64,000 nucleotides of DNA from Desulfomicrobium sp. UBA5193 (GCA_002412965.1 DHWB01000014.1:1-64000); one strand, 5' to 3'; positions 17,543 through 27,042 are shown, counted from the stretch's first letter. A program made the numbers and translations. The notes: generated from the sequence alone by a model not told the origin.

Positions 17543-18235
17543 TCACTTCACAACTTTATCGTACCACAACGTATTGTGGTGCTTGGCGAATTCCTTAGGG
17601 ACAGACCCTGTGAACATGGAACGGAAGGCGGGACCTTCGCCGGGGGCGATGGTCGCCATGTAGATGTGTATCGGCAATCCCAGCGCCACAAGGGCGGCGC
17701 AGAGAAAATGGAGTGCGATGGACCATTGAACAACGGCGGAACCATCGAGCCAGCTGCGCGAAAGGAGCATGATCCCCCCCGTGGCAATCAAACCGAGGCT
17801 GCAGAGCACGGCCGGCACTGCAAACATCTTCTGGCCCGCATTGTAAAAGCCCTGGGGCGGCAGATCCGTAGCCATCCCCTTCTGGCGCATAATCTTCTCG
17901 CCTACGGTCAGATGCAGAACCTTACGGAACAGCCAGACCATGTCGCTACGCGGATTGAACGTGGAGATCTCCCGCAGGAAGGGCATGGCCTCGCGATTGA
18001 ATCGAGCCAGGATATACACGGCGTAAACCGCAACCCAGACGACTCCCAGCGTGACATGCAGGACCAGAATATTCTGCGGGGCGAGCAGGGCATGCCAGAA
18101 ATCGACATACCACATCCCCACTGGCTGCAATTCATTATTATTGATCAAACCGAAGCCAGAAAGAAGCAGCGTTATCCAGCACACCGCGTTAAACCAGTGC
18201 ATAAAAATGGCGCCCTTGGAGTGACGTTGGATCAT
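17543..18235 (-). CDS. Cytochrome b subunit of membrane Mo-oxidoreductase
   Basis: The protein has about 230 residues and four to five TM helices. It begins MIQRHSKGAIFMHWFNAVCW, after an excellent GGAGGTG ribosome site two bases from the ferredoxin gene stop. Candidate haem ligands are His in FMHWF, DFWHALL, LVLHVTLG, LHFLC and PIHIYMA. This is the formate-dehydrogenase-gamma/cytochrome b561 type that links a periplasmic dehydrogenase or reductase to the quinone pool. With the ferredoxin and Mo subunits upstream it forms a three-part membrane complex. Confidence 0.88.
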   Translation of the reverse strand: MIQRHSKGAIFMHWFNAVCWITLLLSGFGLINNNELQPVGMWYVDFWHALLAPQNILVLHVTLGVVWVAVYAVYILARFNREAMPFLREISTFNPRSDMVWLFRKVLHLTVGEKIMRQKGMATDLPPQGFYNAGQKMFAVPAVLCSLGLIATGGIMLLSRSWLDGSAVVQWSIALHFLCAALVALGLPIHIYMATIAPGEGPAFRSMFTGSVPKEFAKHHNTLWYDKVVK

Positions 18236-18236
18236 C

Positions 18237-18968
18237 TCACACCTCCTTTCCGGACTCTTTTTCGCCGGCGTTATGCACTTTCCGGTCAAACAGCTGCCTG
18301 ATAGCGACAAGACCGATACCCAGCAGGGTCGTGGCACCCACCCACGAGGTCACGGGCGTCATGGCAAACTTCCAGATCCGCATGGGCAGTGGCGGGGTCA
18401 CGTCCTGGGGCCAATCAGTCGGTACAGTGTGGCCTTTGAAGAACATGGCCGGCTTTGTGTTGGTGTTGGCCGCCACAATTTGTTTCAGGCCGGCCTCCTT
18501 GACCAGGGCATGCACCGGATCGGCGGGATTATCGGCATCGCCGAAGACGCGCACCCTGGTGGGACATACAGAGACACAGGCCGGAGGCTCCCCTGCCGCG
18601 CGCAAGCGAGGACAATAGTTGCACTTGTCCACCACTCCGCGTTGCGGGTCCCGGTATCGGGCATCGTAAGGACAGGCGGCAATGCAGCTTCCGCAACCGA
18701 TGCAAAGCTCAGTGTTGACCTTGACGATCCCGTCGGCCGCGTCCTTATAGGTCGCCCCGGTGGGGCAGGCGCTGACGCACATGGGATCGTCGCAATGCAT
18801 GCAGTTCCCCGGCTGAAAATGCCTCAACCCCGGACTGTCGTCGGGTGCCTGCTTGATCCAGTTGCGGGCCTTGCCCATCGGAACCTCATTCTCCATCTGA
18901 CACGCCACGACGCAAGCGCGGCAATTAATGCACTTAGCCGTTTCCAGCACCATTACGTATTTCGCCAT
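18237..18968 (-). CDS. Four-cluster 4Fe-4S electron-transfer subunit
   Basis: The protein has about 243 residues, with the start at 18968 (MAKYVMVLET, AGGAA upstream). Four Cys groups are present: CINCRACVVAC, CMHCDDPMCVSAC, CIGCGSCIAAC, and CNYC...CVSVC. These are the DmsB/PsrB/FdnH-type set of four 4Fe-4S clusters. A TM helix near residues 205-225 (TPVTSWVGATTLLGIGLVAI) anchors it, as in FdnH. It has no signal peptide and may be co-exported with the Tat-dependent Mo subunit. It passes electrons between that subunit and cytochrome b. Confidence 0.9.
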   Translation of the reverse strand: MAKYVMVLETAKCINCRACVVACQMENEVPMGKARNWIKQAPDDSPGLRHFQPGNCMHCDDPMCVSACPTGATYKDAADGIVKVNTELCIGCGSCIAACPYDARYRDPQRGVVDKCNYCPRLRAAGEPPACVSVCPTRVRVFGDADNPADPVHALVKEAGLKQIVAANTNTKPAMFFKGHTVPTDWPQDVTPPLPMRIWKFAMTPVTSWVGATTLLGIGLVAIRQLFDRKVHNAGEKESGKEV

Positions 18969-19021
18969 GTATTCCTCGATCACCCAGAATGTGAACGTAT
19001 ATCCCCGCTACGCCGACAGGT

Positions 19022-19339
19022 TCAACACGTACAGTCGGAGCCCTCAATGCCTTCGACCCCAATGTGGCCCTTGATCTGTTCCAAGATATCCGGACTGATG
19101 CCATCAACATCCTTGAGTTCATCAATATTCGTTATGTCACCCATTTCGTTTCTGTAATCGACGATCTTCTGTGCGAGTTCCGGTGTCAGTCCGGGAACGG
19201 CGGCAAGTTGCTCAACGGTTGCGGAATTGACGTTCAATTTGCCGGAAGTGGCGTTACCTTCGGCAAATGCAACAAGAGATGACATGACAATTGCCAACAC
19301 AATCAGAACAGTAAGCATTGATAATTTTGAAAATTTCAT
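19022..19339 (-). CDS. Exported helix-hairpin-helix (ComEA-like) protein
   Basis: The 105-residue protein has a Sec signal peptide (cleaved near AFA) and one helix-hairpin-helix domain: LNVNSATVEQLAAVPGLTPE, VDYRNEMGDITNIDELKDVDGI. It ends in a Cys pair, SDCTC. It sits between the Mo subunit gene (12 bases) and the ferredoxin gene, so it is an operon member. Its paralogue lies behind ASST2, and both end in Cys. Confidence 0.82.
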   Translation of the reverse strand: MKFSKLSMLTVLIVLAIVMSSLVAFAEGNATSGKLNVNSATVEQLAAVPGLTPELAQKIVDYRNEMGDITNIDELKDVDGISPDILEQIKGHIGVEGIEGSDCTC

Positions 19340-19351
19340 GATAATTCTCCT

Positions 19352-21517
19352 TTATGATTTATTTTCTTTGAAAATCGAACACCCGAATCCGTTATACTGG
19401 GCAGAAACACGATCCCAGTTATTCGGAACAATGGTGTTCACGGGGGCGCTACGATTACCCAAAATGGAGGTCGATGAACAATAATGTGATGGGGTGAAGA
19501 CCATGCCGGGCTGCACGGTGTTGCAGATCCGCACGACGGCTCCCAGTTCACCGACCGCAGTTCGCAACACGACCCCCTCGCCTTCGCTCAATTCATACAG
19601 ACGGGCGGTTGCCGGATGGATCTCCACATAACGCCCCTGGGAAAACTGCCCTGCCGTGTCGGTAAAGTTGGTGAACGTGTGCTGCCAGTGGTGCGCGACC
19701 TTGCCCTGCGTGAAGAACAGGGGATATTCCTTGCTTCCTTCCTTGGATCGGGGACTGCCTTTGGGTTCGTCCCAAACGAAATTCCCCAGCACCTTCGAAT
19801 CCACCGCCAATTTACCGTCGGCCGTCAACAACCGATCTTCCCGGAAAATGGACCCACGCCGCTCGGCCTCGTCTTCGGCGTAGTACGGCCACGCCACCCC
19901 GCTCGGAGAAGCGGCGAGGCGCTCAAGGGTGATGCCTCTCCATGACGGCACCCCCTCGCGGGCCATCTCGTAAAGTTCCCGGGCACTTTCGAACTTGGGA
20001 TATCCCTGCGGTACGAGTTGATTGCCCAGGTCCCGGTAAAAGCGCCAATCCTCGGACACTTCCGGGGGGACGGGAAGGACGCGCTCCCGCCAGACCACCT
20101 GCCGCTGCGCCCCGTACTGTGACCCTTCACCTTCGAACAGCATCGTCCCGGGCAGGATAAGGTCGGCGATCTCGGCCTCCTCGTTCATGAAAAAGCCCCG
20201 GTAGACGATGAACCCACACTTCTGGATAGCGTTGCGCACGGTGTTACAGTCCGGATAACGCCGATAAGTCGCATTCAGGAATACGACATCGACCTCCCCC
20301 TTCTCCATCTGCTTGACGATGCGACGGGCGTTGAGGCCGGCGGGGGCCTCTGCTCCGTGGAAATGTTCCAGGAACTCCTCGTCCCCTCCGGGCTTGCCGC
20401 CCTGCATGTTGATGATGCCATTGCCGGAACCCACGAGATGCCGAGTGATGCCCTGCAGGGAAACCAGCGCACGGATGGTCTGCATTCCGTTGGAGTAACG
20501 CGAGAGACACCCTCCAAGCCACAGGATCGCCTTACCGCTTCCGGCCACGGCGTCCCCGATCATGCGCACGGACTCCTCCGGCACGCCCGTGACCTCACGG
20601 ACCTTTTCGAAGGTCCATGGCTCGGCCGCGTCACGCAGCATCTCGAACCCGCTGACATTCGCGGCGACAAAGCTCTCATCGAACTGTCCGGAATGAATGA
20701 CGTGACGCACCACACCCAGAGCCAGGACCCCGTCGGACCCGGACCGGGGCTGGACGTGTGCGCTGCAGAGGTTGGCCGTGGGCGTGGCGCGCACATCGAC
20801 ATAGATAATCTTCACCCCTTTCTCACGGGCCGCGGTCAGCCAGCGAACATAGGGGGGATAGGTTTCGGCCAGGTTCGCGCCCCAGAGCAGCAGCACGTCC
20901 GTGTTCAGCGCCTCGTCGATGGTCGTGGTCGAATTCGCCGTGCCGAGCATGAGGCCCAGCGTGGTCGCCGCAGTGCTTATGCAGCACTCTCCGGGCGCCA
21001 TGACATTGGGCATGCCGAGCATATGCATGAGCAACAGGGCCGCGAGTTCGCTCTCCCTGGAGTCCCAGAGCGGAGCCAGCAGGGCAGTGCGGTAATGGTA
21101 GTCGTTCGGGTGGTCCGCCATGCTCCGGGCCAACCTTTCGGCCACCATATCCACGGCCTTAGCGTAGGAAATGCGCGACAGTTTCCCGTTCTTGCGCACC
21201 ATGGGGTGCATGATGCGGTCGGGATGGCTCGCCATCTCCACCAGGGCCTTGCCTTTGGGACACATGGACCCGCCGGTCCAGAAGTTGTCGGGATTGCCGC
21301 GAACATTAACAACCTTGTCGCCACGCACCTCGACCTTCAAGGTACAGCGCACCTGGCAAAACTGACAGTTCCCGTCGACCACGCGATCCACCAGGAGAGG
21401 CGGCCTCTCGGGGCCGCGGCCCATGGCTTCGGCCGGGGAAGCGCCGGTCATCGCCGCCGCCCCCGCCAGACACGCTGCACCGCTCTTGAGAAAAAGACGC
21501 CTGCTTGTCTTGTTCAT
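19352..21517 (-). CDS. Tat-exported Mo-bisPGD oxidoreductase (DMSO-reductase family)
   Basis: The 721-residue protein has a twin-arginine leader (TSRRLFLKSGAA). The 4Fe-4S ligands are Cys51, 54, 58 and 86 (CQFCQVRC, SMCPKG). Cys178/179 in APGECCIS is the likely Mo ligand region, and further family signatures are LLLWGANLAETYPPYVRW and WLGGCLSRYSNGMQTIRAL. The Cys-type active site groups it with the polysulfide/thiosulfate reductase and formate dehydrogenase side of the family. The substrate is not predictable from sequence. With the ferredoxin and cytochrome b it makes a quinone-linked periplasmic enzyme. It is a close paralogue of the protein at 31691. Confidence 0.92.
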   Translation of the reverse strand: MNKTSRRLFLKSGAACLAGAAAMTGASPAEAMGRGPERPPLLVDRVVDGNCQFCQVRCTLKVEVRGDKVVNVRGNPDNFWTGGSMCPKGKALVEMASHPDRIMHPMVRKNGKLSRISYAKAVDMVAERLARSMADHPNDYHYRTALLAPLWDSRESELAALLLMHMLGMPNVMAPGECCISTAATTLGLMLGTANSTTTIDEALNTDVLLLWGANLAETYPPYVRWLTAAREKGVKIIYVDVRATPTANLCSAHVQPRSGSDGVLALGVVRHVIHSGQFDESFVAANVSGFEMLRDAAEPWTFEKVREVTGVPEESVRMIGDAVAGSGKAILWLGGCLSRYSNGMQTIRALVSLQGITRHLVGSGNGIINMQGGKPGGDEEFLEHFHGAEAPAGLNARRIVKQMEKGEVDVVFLNATYRRYPDCNTVRNAIQKCGFIVYRGFFMNEEAEIADLILPGTMLFEGEGSQYGAQRQVVWRERVLPVPPEVSEDWRFYRDLGNQLVPQGYPKFESARELYEMAREGVPSWRGITLERLAASPSGVAWPYYAEDEAERRGSIFREDRLLTADGKLAVDSKVLGNFVWDEPKGSPRSKEGSKEYPLFFTQGKVAHHWQHTFTNFTDTAGQFSQGRYVEIHPATARLYELSEGEGVVLRTAVGELGAVVRICNTVQPGMVFTPSHYCSSTSILGNRSAPVNTIVPNNWDRVSAQYNGFGCSIFKENKS

Positions 21518-21521
21518 ATGG

Positions 21522-21725
21522 CTACCAACTCAAATACGACCAGGAATACAAGCCGAACCACGTCGCCCCGGCGATGATGGCTGAAAGAAAACCGCGTGCC
21601 AATTTTGCGACGGAGGAGACACCGTTGTTGTGCGCCTTGAATATACCCATGTACAATGCCGCACCCGTTGCAAACAAAATGAACAACATGAATATTGTTT
21701 CCAGATAAAAGAAAATTCCGTGCAT
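21522..21725 (-). CDS. Small two-helix membrane protein
   Basis: The 67-residue protein has two TM helices (FFYLETIFMLFILFATGAALY; ARGFLSAIIAGATWFGLYSW) and an AGGAG ribosome site. It lies 4 bases before the Mo subunit gene. No family is recognised. It could be a small subunit or assembly factor of the membrane complex. Confidence 0.7.
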   Translation of the reverse strand: MHGIFFYLETIFMLFILFATGAALYMGIFKAHNNGVSSVAKLARGFLSAIIAGATWFGLYSWSYLSW

Positions 21726-21735
21726 GGAGACGCTC

Positions 21736-21891
21736 CTAATACAGCTTGAGGTACTGGGTGACTGTCAGAAAGATCATGATCGCAAGCGCAATGATGATTC
21801 CGACATAATCCCTATCCCGTTCTTCAATTCCGGAATTGGCCATGTAGTCCCAGCCGTTGCCGCTATCCTTGGCGTTTCTGTGAAAGGTCAT
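21736..21891 (-). CDS. Small single-helix membrane protein
   Basis: The 51-residue protein starts at 21891 (MTFHRNAKDSG, AAGGAG seven bases upstream). A charged N-terminal half (GIEERDRDY) is followed by one TM helix (VGIIIALAIMIFLTVTQYLKLY). It sits between the permease gene and the 67-residue protein, with 10-base gaps on each side, so it is clearly part of the operon. Function is unknown. Confidence 0.7.
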   Translation of the reverse strand: MTFHRNAKDSGNGWDYMANSGIEERDRDYVGIIIALAIMIFLTVTQYLKLY

Positions 21892-21901
21892 GACAATCTC
21901 C

Positions 21902-23065
21902 TTAGAAATTGAAGAGTTGGTACTTGGCGCAGAGCCATACAGCGGCCAGGACGAATGCAATGCGCAGCGTTCCGGACACGCTCGCCAGGGCGAATCCGCG
22001 CCAGGTGCCCCAGTCCCAGATTTCTCTGACGGACATGCTCAGTCCCAGGGCGCCCGCGGCCAGGGAGAAGTCCCACTTGACCATCTCGAAGATGGCCACA
22101 TGTGCGGGTTCCTTGACCACATGCAGGCTGGCCACGATCCAGGAGACGACGAAAACGACCACATACAGGGGGATGGAATCCACACCGCGCGTGGCGTTGA
22201 TCTCCGGGTCGCGCTTATGCATGAGTTTGCGCAGGAACATGACGCCAAAGACGTACAGGAATCCGGCGGGCATGAGCACGTGGCGAACGACATCATAGTA
22301 GATGCTGTAGCGCCCGGCCTCGTAGCTGTGCGCAAAACCGGCGCTGAAAGCCTGGGCTCCGTTGCCCACGGCGGACACTGTTGCAAGTCCGAACGCCTGG
22401 GGGGAAAGGCCCATCTTCGCACCAATGAGGGGCAGCACCACGGAGGCGATGGCGCCGAACAGCACGACGCTGACGAAGGCGTTGATGACCTGCCCCCCGC
22501 GAGCCTTGATCATGGGCATGAGGATGGCGCAGACATGCGGGTCGCCTGTGGCCAGACCGCCGGCCAGGACCGAGGCGTGCCGGTCATCGACACGCAGGAA
22601 TTTGGCCAGCAAAAGCGTAACGCTCGCAGTGAAGACCAGGGCGGCAGCCACGATGAGGATGGGCACCAGCCCGGCCTTGGCTGCATGACCGATGATGAAG
22701 TGCGGGGCCAGCATGACTATGCCCAGGGGCATGAACTTGTGGATGTAGGACAGGCCGCGCTTCCAGGAATCCGGCACGCCGAACACGTTACCGATGAAGA
22801 GGCCCATGAAAAAGGCGTTCCAGACGAAGTTGGTGTTGAAAATCTGGAACACGTACTGGCCGTTCACTGGGCCGATGACATTGTCCAGATAGTGGAAAAG
22901 GTTTTCCAGGTTGATTGGGTTGGGAACCCCGGCGAGGTTGTTCGACGCGATGGCGATGAAGAACATGGCCAGGAGTCCGGGAAGGGCTTCCTGAAAGGAA
23001 TACAAACTGCTCCAGATGGATTTCCTGCGTGCTTCGTAGGAGATGCTGGCAGTAGTGGAATGCAT
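21902..23065 (-). CDS. YeiH/UPF0324-type membrane permease
   Basis: The 387-residue protein has about ten TM helices. The central GLVPILIVAAALVFTASV and SVLAGGLATGDPHVCAILMP segments match the pattern of the YeiH family (PF03601), annotated as putative sulfate exporters, including the Gly-rich helix before Ala/Ile repeats. It would move an anion, perhaps sulfate or a sulfonate, across the inner membrane. Transport direction and substrate are family guesses. It follows the 970-residue protein by 63 bases. Confidence 0.65.
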   Translation of the reverse strand: MHSTTASISYEARRKSIWSSLYSFQEALPGLLAMFFIAIASNNLAGVPNPINLENLFHYLDNVIGPVNGQYVFQIFNTNFVWNAFFMGLFIGNVFGVPDSWKRGLSYIHKFMPLGIVMLAPHFIIGHAAKAGLVPILIVAAALVFTASVTLLLAKFLRVDDRHASVLAGGLATGDPHVCAILMPMIKARGGQVINAFVSVVLFGAIASVVLPLIGAKMGLSPQAFGLATVSAVGNGAQAFSAGFAHSYEAGRYSIYYDVVRHVLMPAGFLYVFGVMFLRKLMHKRDPEINATRGVDSIPLYVVVFVVSWIVASLHVVKEPAHVAIFEMVKWDFSLAAGALGLSMSVREIWDWGTWRGFALASVSGTLRIAFVLAAVWLCAKYQLFNF

Positions 23066-23128
23066 GCGTGGTGCTCCGTAACTCGTTGATGTCGTTGGTT
23101 TGGCCCCGGCGGACCGGGGCCTGCCGTA

Positions 23129-26041
23129 CTATTGCAGATTCAGCGCTTGCCTGGCGGCCAGGCCCTCATGCAGGGGTGGATGGACACCGCGCCGCCAGTA
23201 TTCGATATAGGCCATGCGCTCGAGCATGCCCTGGCGCAGGAAGCCTTCGACGGAGCCATTTGCGCCAACCAAGGCATCGATGTTGTTCCGTGGCCTGAAG
23301 GCCATGTTCGAGGACTTGAAGACCTTATCCTTGATCTGCGTCTCGACGTGCCAAGCATGGATCATTTCGCCGTCGAAGCTATCAATGACGATGCTGAACA
23401 TGGGCGAGCCGTCCTCCTTGAGGGGGCCGTCGTATCTGGGATTGTCCCTGTCCAGGATGATGGGTTCGGGGTTGTCGAGGAGGATTTCATTGAGCTGGTA
23501 ACAGTGTCCGCAAACGTCCGGCCGAATGGTGAAACGTGGATCCCAGGCCAGTTTCTGGTCCATTTCGGATTCGAGGATGTCCGTGAAGAGCCACAAGACA
23601 CCCTTTCCATTCTCCACCGGGTTGTCGATGTCGATCTCAACCAGAACGTTTCCATGCATCAACTGGAGTTTCTTCACCGCCACCTGCTGCTGGGGCAGCA
23701 CGTCCCAAAGTTCTTTCACGGACCCGAGGGTCTTGGTCGCCACGATGGTACCGTTGCCATCGAGCAGGGCCACGGAGACGGACGTGTTTTCGGCGTCGGC
23801 CGAGAGAACTTCCAAGGTGTAGGAGCCCAACTTGACGGTTTCGCCCGCAGCCAGCTTCACCTGCTTCGGCTCCGTGTAGGAGTAGAAGAAGCGTTTAAGC
23901 ACCGGCGTGCCCATCTCGGACATGCGGATATAGTTGGGTCCGATGTAGGCGGGAATGGTCCATGTGGACCCTTCGGCAAAGAGTTCCGTCACGCGGTAAC
24001 GGTTGCTTGCGTCCTTGGGATCGAAACCTTGAGTCAGGTGGAAAGGCGCGCCAAAGGGGTTGCCGGAATACTTGACGATATTCACCTCGCCCATGACGCG
24101 GTCGTCTAGGTAGGAGTGCTCGGTGAAACGGACCATCTTGTTGTTGTAACCCAAGGCCTCGTCCTGCCAGTAGATGGGATTCATCTGCCCACTGGGCTGT
24201 AACCGCCAGTAGTCGATATCAAAATTCTTGCGCACGACCGTGGCCGACTCGAAGCTGGCCAGATATGCCTTACGGCCGAGAAAGATAAAGGATTCGCCCG
24301 TCAAGGCACGAACGTTGCGGGCGTTTCTGGACGTGTAGTAGAGGCCCGACGGCGGGATGACGATGCGGTTGTTGTCATAGTCCACGTAGCTGCCGCGAAT
24401 GACGAAGCCCTCGCTCGAGAGCAGGCTTTCGCCCCGGCGGTTCTTGTCCTTCTTGCGGGTGAAGCCCTTCTGGCTGGGCAAAAAGGGCGCCGTCGGGTCA
24501 GGGGCATAGAAGGCCGCATCGGACACGACCCTGGGGTACGAGGTGAAGTGCGAGGGCTCGACTACCGTGTCGAGGGACTGATCGGCCAGCCTCGTCAGGA
24601 AGGAGTCCTCCAGCAGGGAGACCAGCGTGGGTGTGCGGCCGACAAAGAAATCGACGTCGCCGCGGCCCTTGTCCGCGGAAAAGACCATGTTGTCCGTACG
24701 TTGATAGAAGCGATCGCGCAGATAATAGGTAAAGACCTTGTCCCCGTCGAAGTTCTTGGCGACGACGGAGAAGGCCGGACGGTTCCAGAAGTGCGAGAAC
24801 TTGACCGGGCCATCGTAGCTGCCGGACGCGCTGTCCAGCGTGAAGGGGGCGGCGTTCTCGAGGACAAGGCGCTGCAACTTGCCGGTCAAGGCGTTGGCTT
24901 CCAGGCCTACCTTGAAGCGGTCGTCGAGAGGCCAGGGCTCCCCGCTCTTGACGGTCAGAAGGTCGTCATAAACCACAAAACTGAGCGTCCCCTCTGTCCA
25001 GCCGTAGGGCACGTCCACTGATGTGGGCACGAAATCGGAGTTACTCAGAAAATCAGGGTCGATCATGATCTCGAGGTGCATGTCCGCTTCGGGAATGGTC
25101 AGAGAATACTCATCCTGCCTGCCTTCGGCGTCCTTGTACCCTTGCGGCGTCGAGGGACGGACAAGCTTCTCGGCCAGCACCTCGTTTCCGGTCAGGTTGG
25201 TCACCCGCACCAGGAAGCCGTTCGGCTGGCGGAACGCGTAAATGCGCTTGTCCTTGTAGAGGCGATAATCCTCCTGACGCAGCTCCAGGGTCCAGGGACG
25301 GCTGAAGGAGAACATGGCCTCTTCAATGACCGGGTACTCGATGGAATCGAAGACGACGGTGTCGAAGGTCACCTCTTTGGCCTTGAACTCGCTGGCTCCG
25401 TAGACGTACGTGTCTTCCAGATAAAAATTCCAGAGTTGCTCGGACTCCCCTTCAGGGAAATCATGCTGCTTGATCTCGTTCATTTCCTGAAAGTGGGTGG
25501 AGACGGGAAACTCCAGCGGCCAGTGGCCGGCAGGGGAGATGAGCGCCAACTGGGCGTAGGGCTTCTGGTAATGGTCGGTGACGTAGTCAAACCACAGTCT
25601 GTAGCCATCGCCGTCGAGAAACTTTTTCTCGCCCTTTTTGATGGACAAATCCTTGACCACCCGCTTGGCGGTCTTGAGTTTCAGGAGATAGGAATGTTCC
25701 CCGAGGATGAAGAAGGGGTCGCGCATTAGCGGCCTGACCTCGTCCTCGACTTCGGAAATATAGTACAGACCGCCTGCGGAAACGGTGGCCTTGCCGTCCT
25801 TGACGACGCTCTGCCGCAGGGCAACGCCTTCGGAGAGATGCCTCGGTTGCCCATACTGGTTCTTGAACGACTGGTGGCGCAAACCGGTCAGATCAGGGAT
25901 GAAGGGCATGTCATCCGCAGGTTCGAAACCATGTGGATCCGTTTCCACCGCTGCGGCCTCGCGCAACCCGACGGTTGTCAGGGCAAGGATCGCGATCAAG
26001 GCGAAGGTAAAAAGCATGGAGATGAGGTCACGGGTGTGCAT
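23129..26041 (-). CDS. Large exported protein with internal duplication, unknown family
   Basis: The protein has 970 residues. The start at 26041 (MHTRDLISMLFTF) has AAGGTG upstream and gives a signal peptide ending near REAAA. Two homologous halves of about 480 residues are visible. GLYYISEVEDEVRPL...FFILGEHSYLL is repeated as GLYYTSRNARNVRAL...FIFLGRKAYLA, and GSYDGPVKFSHFWNRPAFSV as PRYDGPLKEDGSPMFSI, each followed by FDG and NMxF. The second half carries CGHC, a thioredoxin-like redox pair absent from the first. It is mostly beta by appearance. As the first gene of the operon it is probably a periplasmic component of this redox system. I do not recognise it. Confidence 0.8.
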   Translation of the reverse strand: MHTRDLISMLFTFALIAILALTTVGLREAAAVETDPHGFEPADDMPFIPDLTGLRHQSFKNQYGQPRHLSEGVALRQSVVKDGKATVSAGGLYYISEVEDEVRPLMRDPFFILGEHSYLLKLKTAKRVVKDLSIKKGEKKFLDGDGYRLWFDYVTDHYQKPYAQLALISPAGHWPLEFPVSTHFQEMNEIKQHDFPEGESEQLWNFYLEDTYVYGASEFKAKEVTFDTVVFDSIEYPVIEEAMFSFSRPWTLELRQEDYRLYKDKRIYAFRQPNGFLVRVTNLTGNEVLAEKLVRPSTPQGYKDAEGRQDEYSLTIPEADMHLEIMIDPDFLSNSDFVPTSVDVPYGWTEGTLSFVVYDDLLTVKSGEPWPLDDRFKVGLEANALTGKLQRLVLENAAPFTLDSASGSYDGPVKFSHFWNRPAFSVVAKNFDGDKVFTYYLRDRFYQRTDNMVFSADKGRGDVDFFVGRTPTLVSLLEDSFLTRLADQSLDTVVEPSHFTSYPRVVSDAAFYAPDPTAPFLPSQKGFTRKKDKNRRGESLLSSEGFVIRGSYVDYDNNRIVIPPSGLYYTSRNARNVRALTGESFIFLGRKAYLASFESATVVRKNFDIDYWRLQPSGQMNPIYWQDEALGYNNKMVRFTEHSYLDDRVMGEVNIVKYSGNPFGAPFHLTQGFDPKDASNRYRVTELFAEGSTWTIPAYIGPNYIRMSEMGTPVLKRFFYSYTEPKQVKLAAGETVKLGSYTLEVLSADAENTSVSVALLDGNGTIVATKTLGSVKELWDVLPQQQVAVKKLQLMHGNVLVEIDIDNPVENGKGVLWLFTDILESEMDQKLAWDPRFTIRPDVCGHCYQLNEILLDNPEPIILDRDNPRYDGPLKEDGSPMFSIVIDSFDGEMIHAWHVETQIKDKVFKSSNMAFRPRNNIDALVGANGSVEGFLRQGMLERMAYIEYWRRGVHPPLHEGLAARQALNLQ

Positions 26042-26333
26042 GTACGAAAACACCTTTGTTGAGGTTAACACGTGCAAGGCCCAGATCAAAAACCGTTCCA
26101 GACCGAACTAAATTTGCAACATACTTATTTTATTTATAAAAAATAACAAATCTCTGAATCGGCACGTTCCTGAGCCGAATGAGTGTGCCGTCACCGCCAC
26201 GCTCCGGCGCAGGTTGGGCAACTCTCCGCACAGACCCGCCCGTCGCTGTTGCCCCCGTTTCCTGCCGGGGCGCATCAACCGCCCGACGCAGTCCCGTTGT
26301 CGCGGCCGGAAATTCTGTACGCATCGCGCCACC

Positions 26334-26368
26334 CCAAAAAAAAGAGGCCGTCATTTTCGACGGCCTCA
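26334..26368 (-). terminator. Rho-independent terminator
   Basis: GAGGCCGTC and GACGGCCTC pair around ATTTTC, at 26344-26368. The minus strand then runs into nine T residues. It follows the small gene at 26407-26589 and separates it from the downstream operon. Confidence 0.88.
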
Positions 26369-26406
26369 GGCTCATTCCGGGATAAGAACGCATTCCCGTG
26401 GCGGCA

Positions 26407-26589
26407 TCACCGCCCAATCCAGTATTCCTTCCAACGCTCGTCCGCGCAGTCCGTCTTGATCAGCACGCTCTCCCCCTCGAAGTTGATCAACTCTCGCTGT
26501 CGCGGCGTGAGGAGTTGCGCCAATTCCAGCACTTCCTCCCGGGACAGGCGGAATTGGGCGTCGGCGGTCTTCATGATTCCTTTCAACAT
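26407..26589 (-). CDS. Small cytoplasmic protein, unknown function
   Basis: The 60-residue protein begins MLKGIMKTADAQFRLSREEV and includes LELAQLLTPRQRELINFEGE. It has no signal or TM segment and appears helical, with a GAGAGG ribosome site and its own terminator. The good translation signals support a real gene. No family is recognised. Confidence 0.6.
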   Translation of the reverse strand: MLKGIMKTADAQFRLSREEVLELAQLLTPRQRELINFEGESVLIKTDCADERWKEYWIGR

Positions 26590-27042
26590 GGCATCCTCTC
26601 AATCGTACTGGTCCACATATCGAGCCCATGGCTCTGAATGGACGATGCAATAAGCTGGCCGAAATCAACCACCCTGTCATCTTCGCGCCCTTCATTTCCG
26701 CAAGATGAACCTTTCGGGCGACTCTTCGCGCAACTTTCCCGGCACAGTGCGCTTGGGCGCACGGATGGATTCCGCCCGGATTCGCCCCTCCCGACAAAAA
26801 AAAACCGGAAGCCATCGCCCCGTGCCCTTCAAACCTCCGCCACATCTTGTTTCACGGGCTTTTTGAGGTTCCTGCGGCGAACGCCGTGTGATCGACTCGC
26901 CGAACTCATGCAGAACGGAATGGTTTTTGCCTTTTCCCGGACAAGACATGAACCGGCTCATGCCACCCGGGGATGAGCGCGCGTGCAGTTAGTGAAATGG
27001 ACAACAAAAATGTTTCAACCTTTTACACGTTCGGAGTGAGTT
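26590..27042. other. Intergenic region with a weak sigma-54-like site
   Basis: I see no gene here. CGGAAT-GGTTT-TTGCC at 26916-26931 has the GG/GC core and a perfect TTGC, but a poor -24 box. It would lie about 110 bases before the secreted protein at 27043. Confidence 0.35.

Noticed and set aside
20357..21577. Plus-strand open frame of about 400 codons
   Set aside because: It lies opposite the Mo-oxidoreductase gene and has shadow-like composition.
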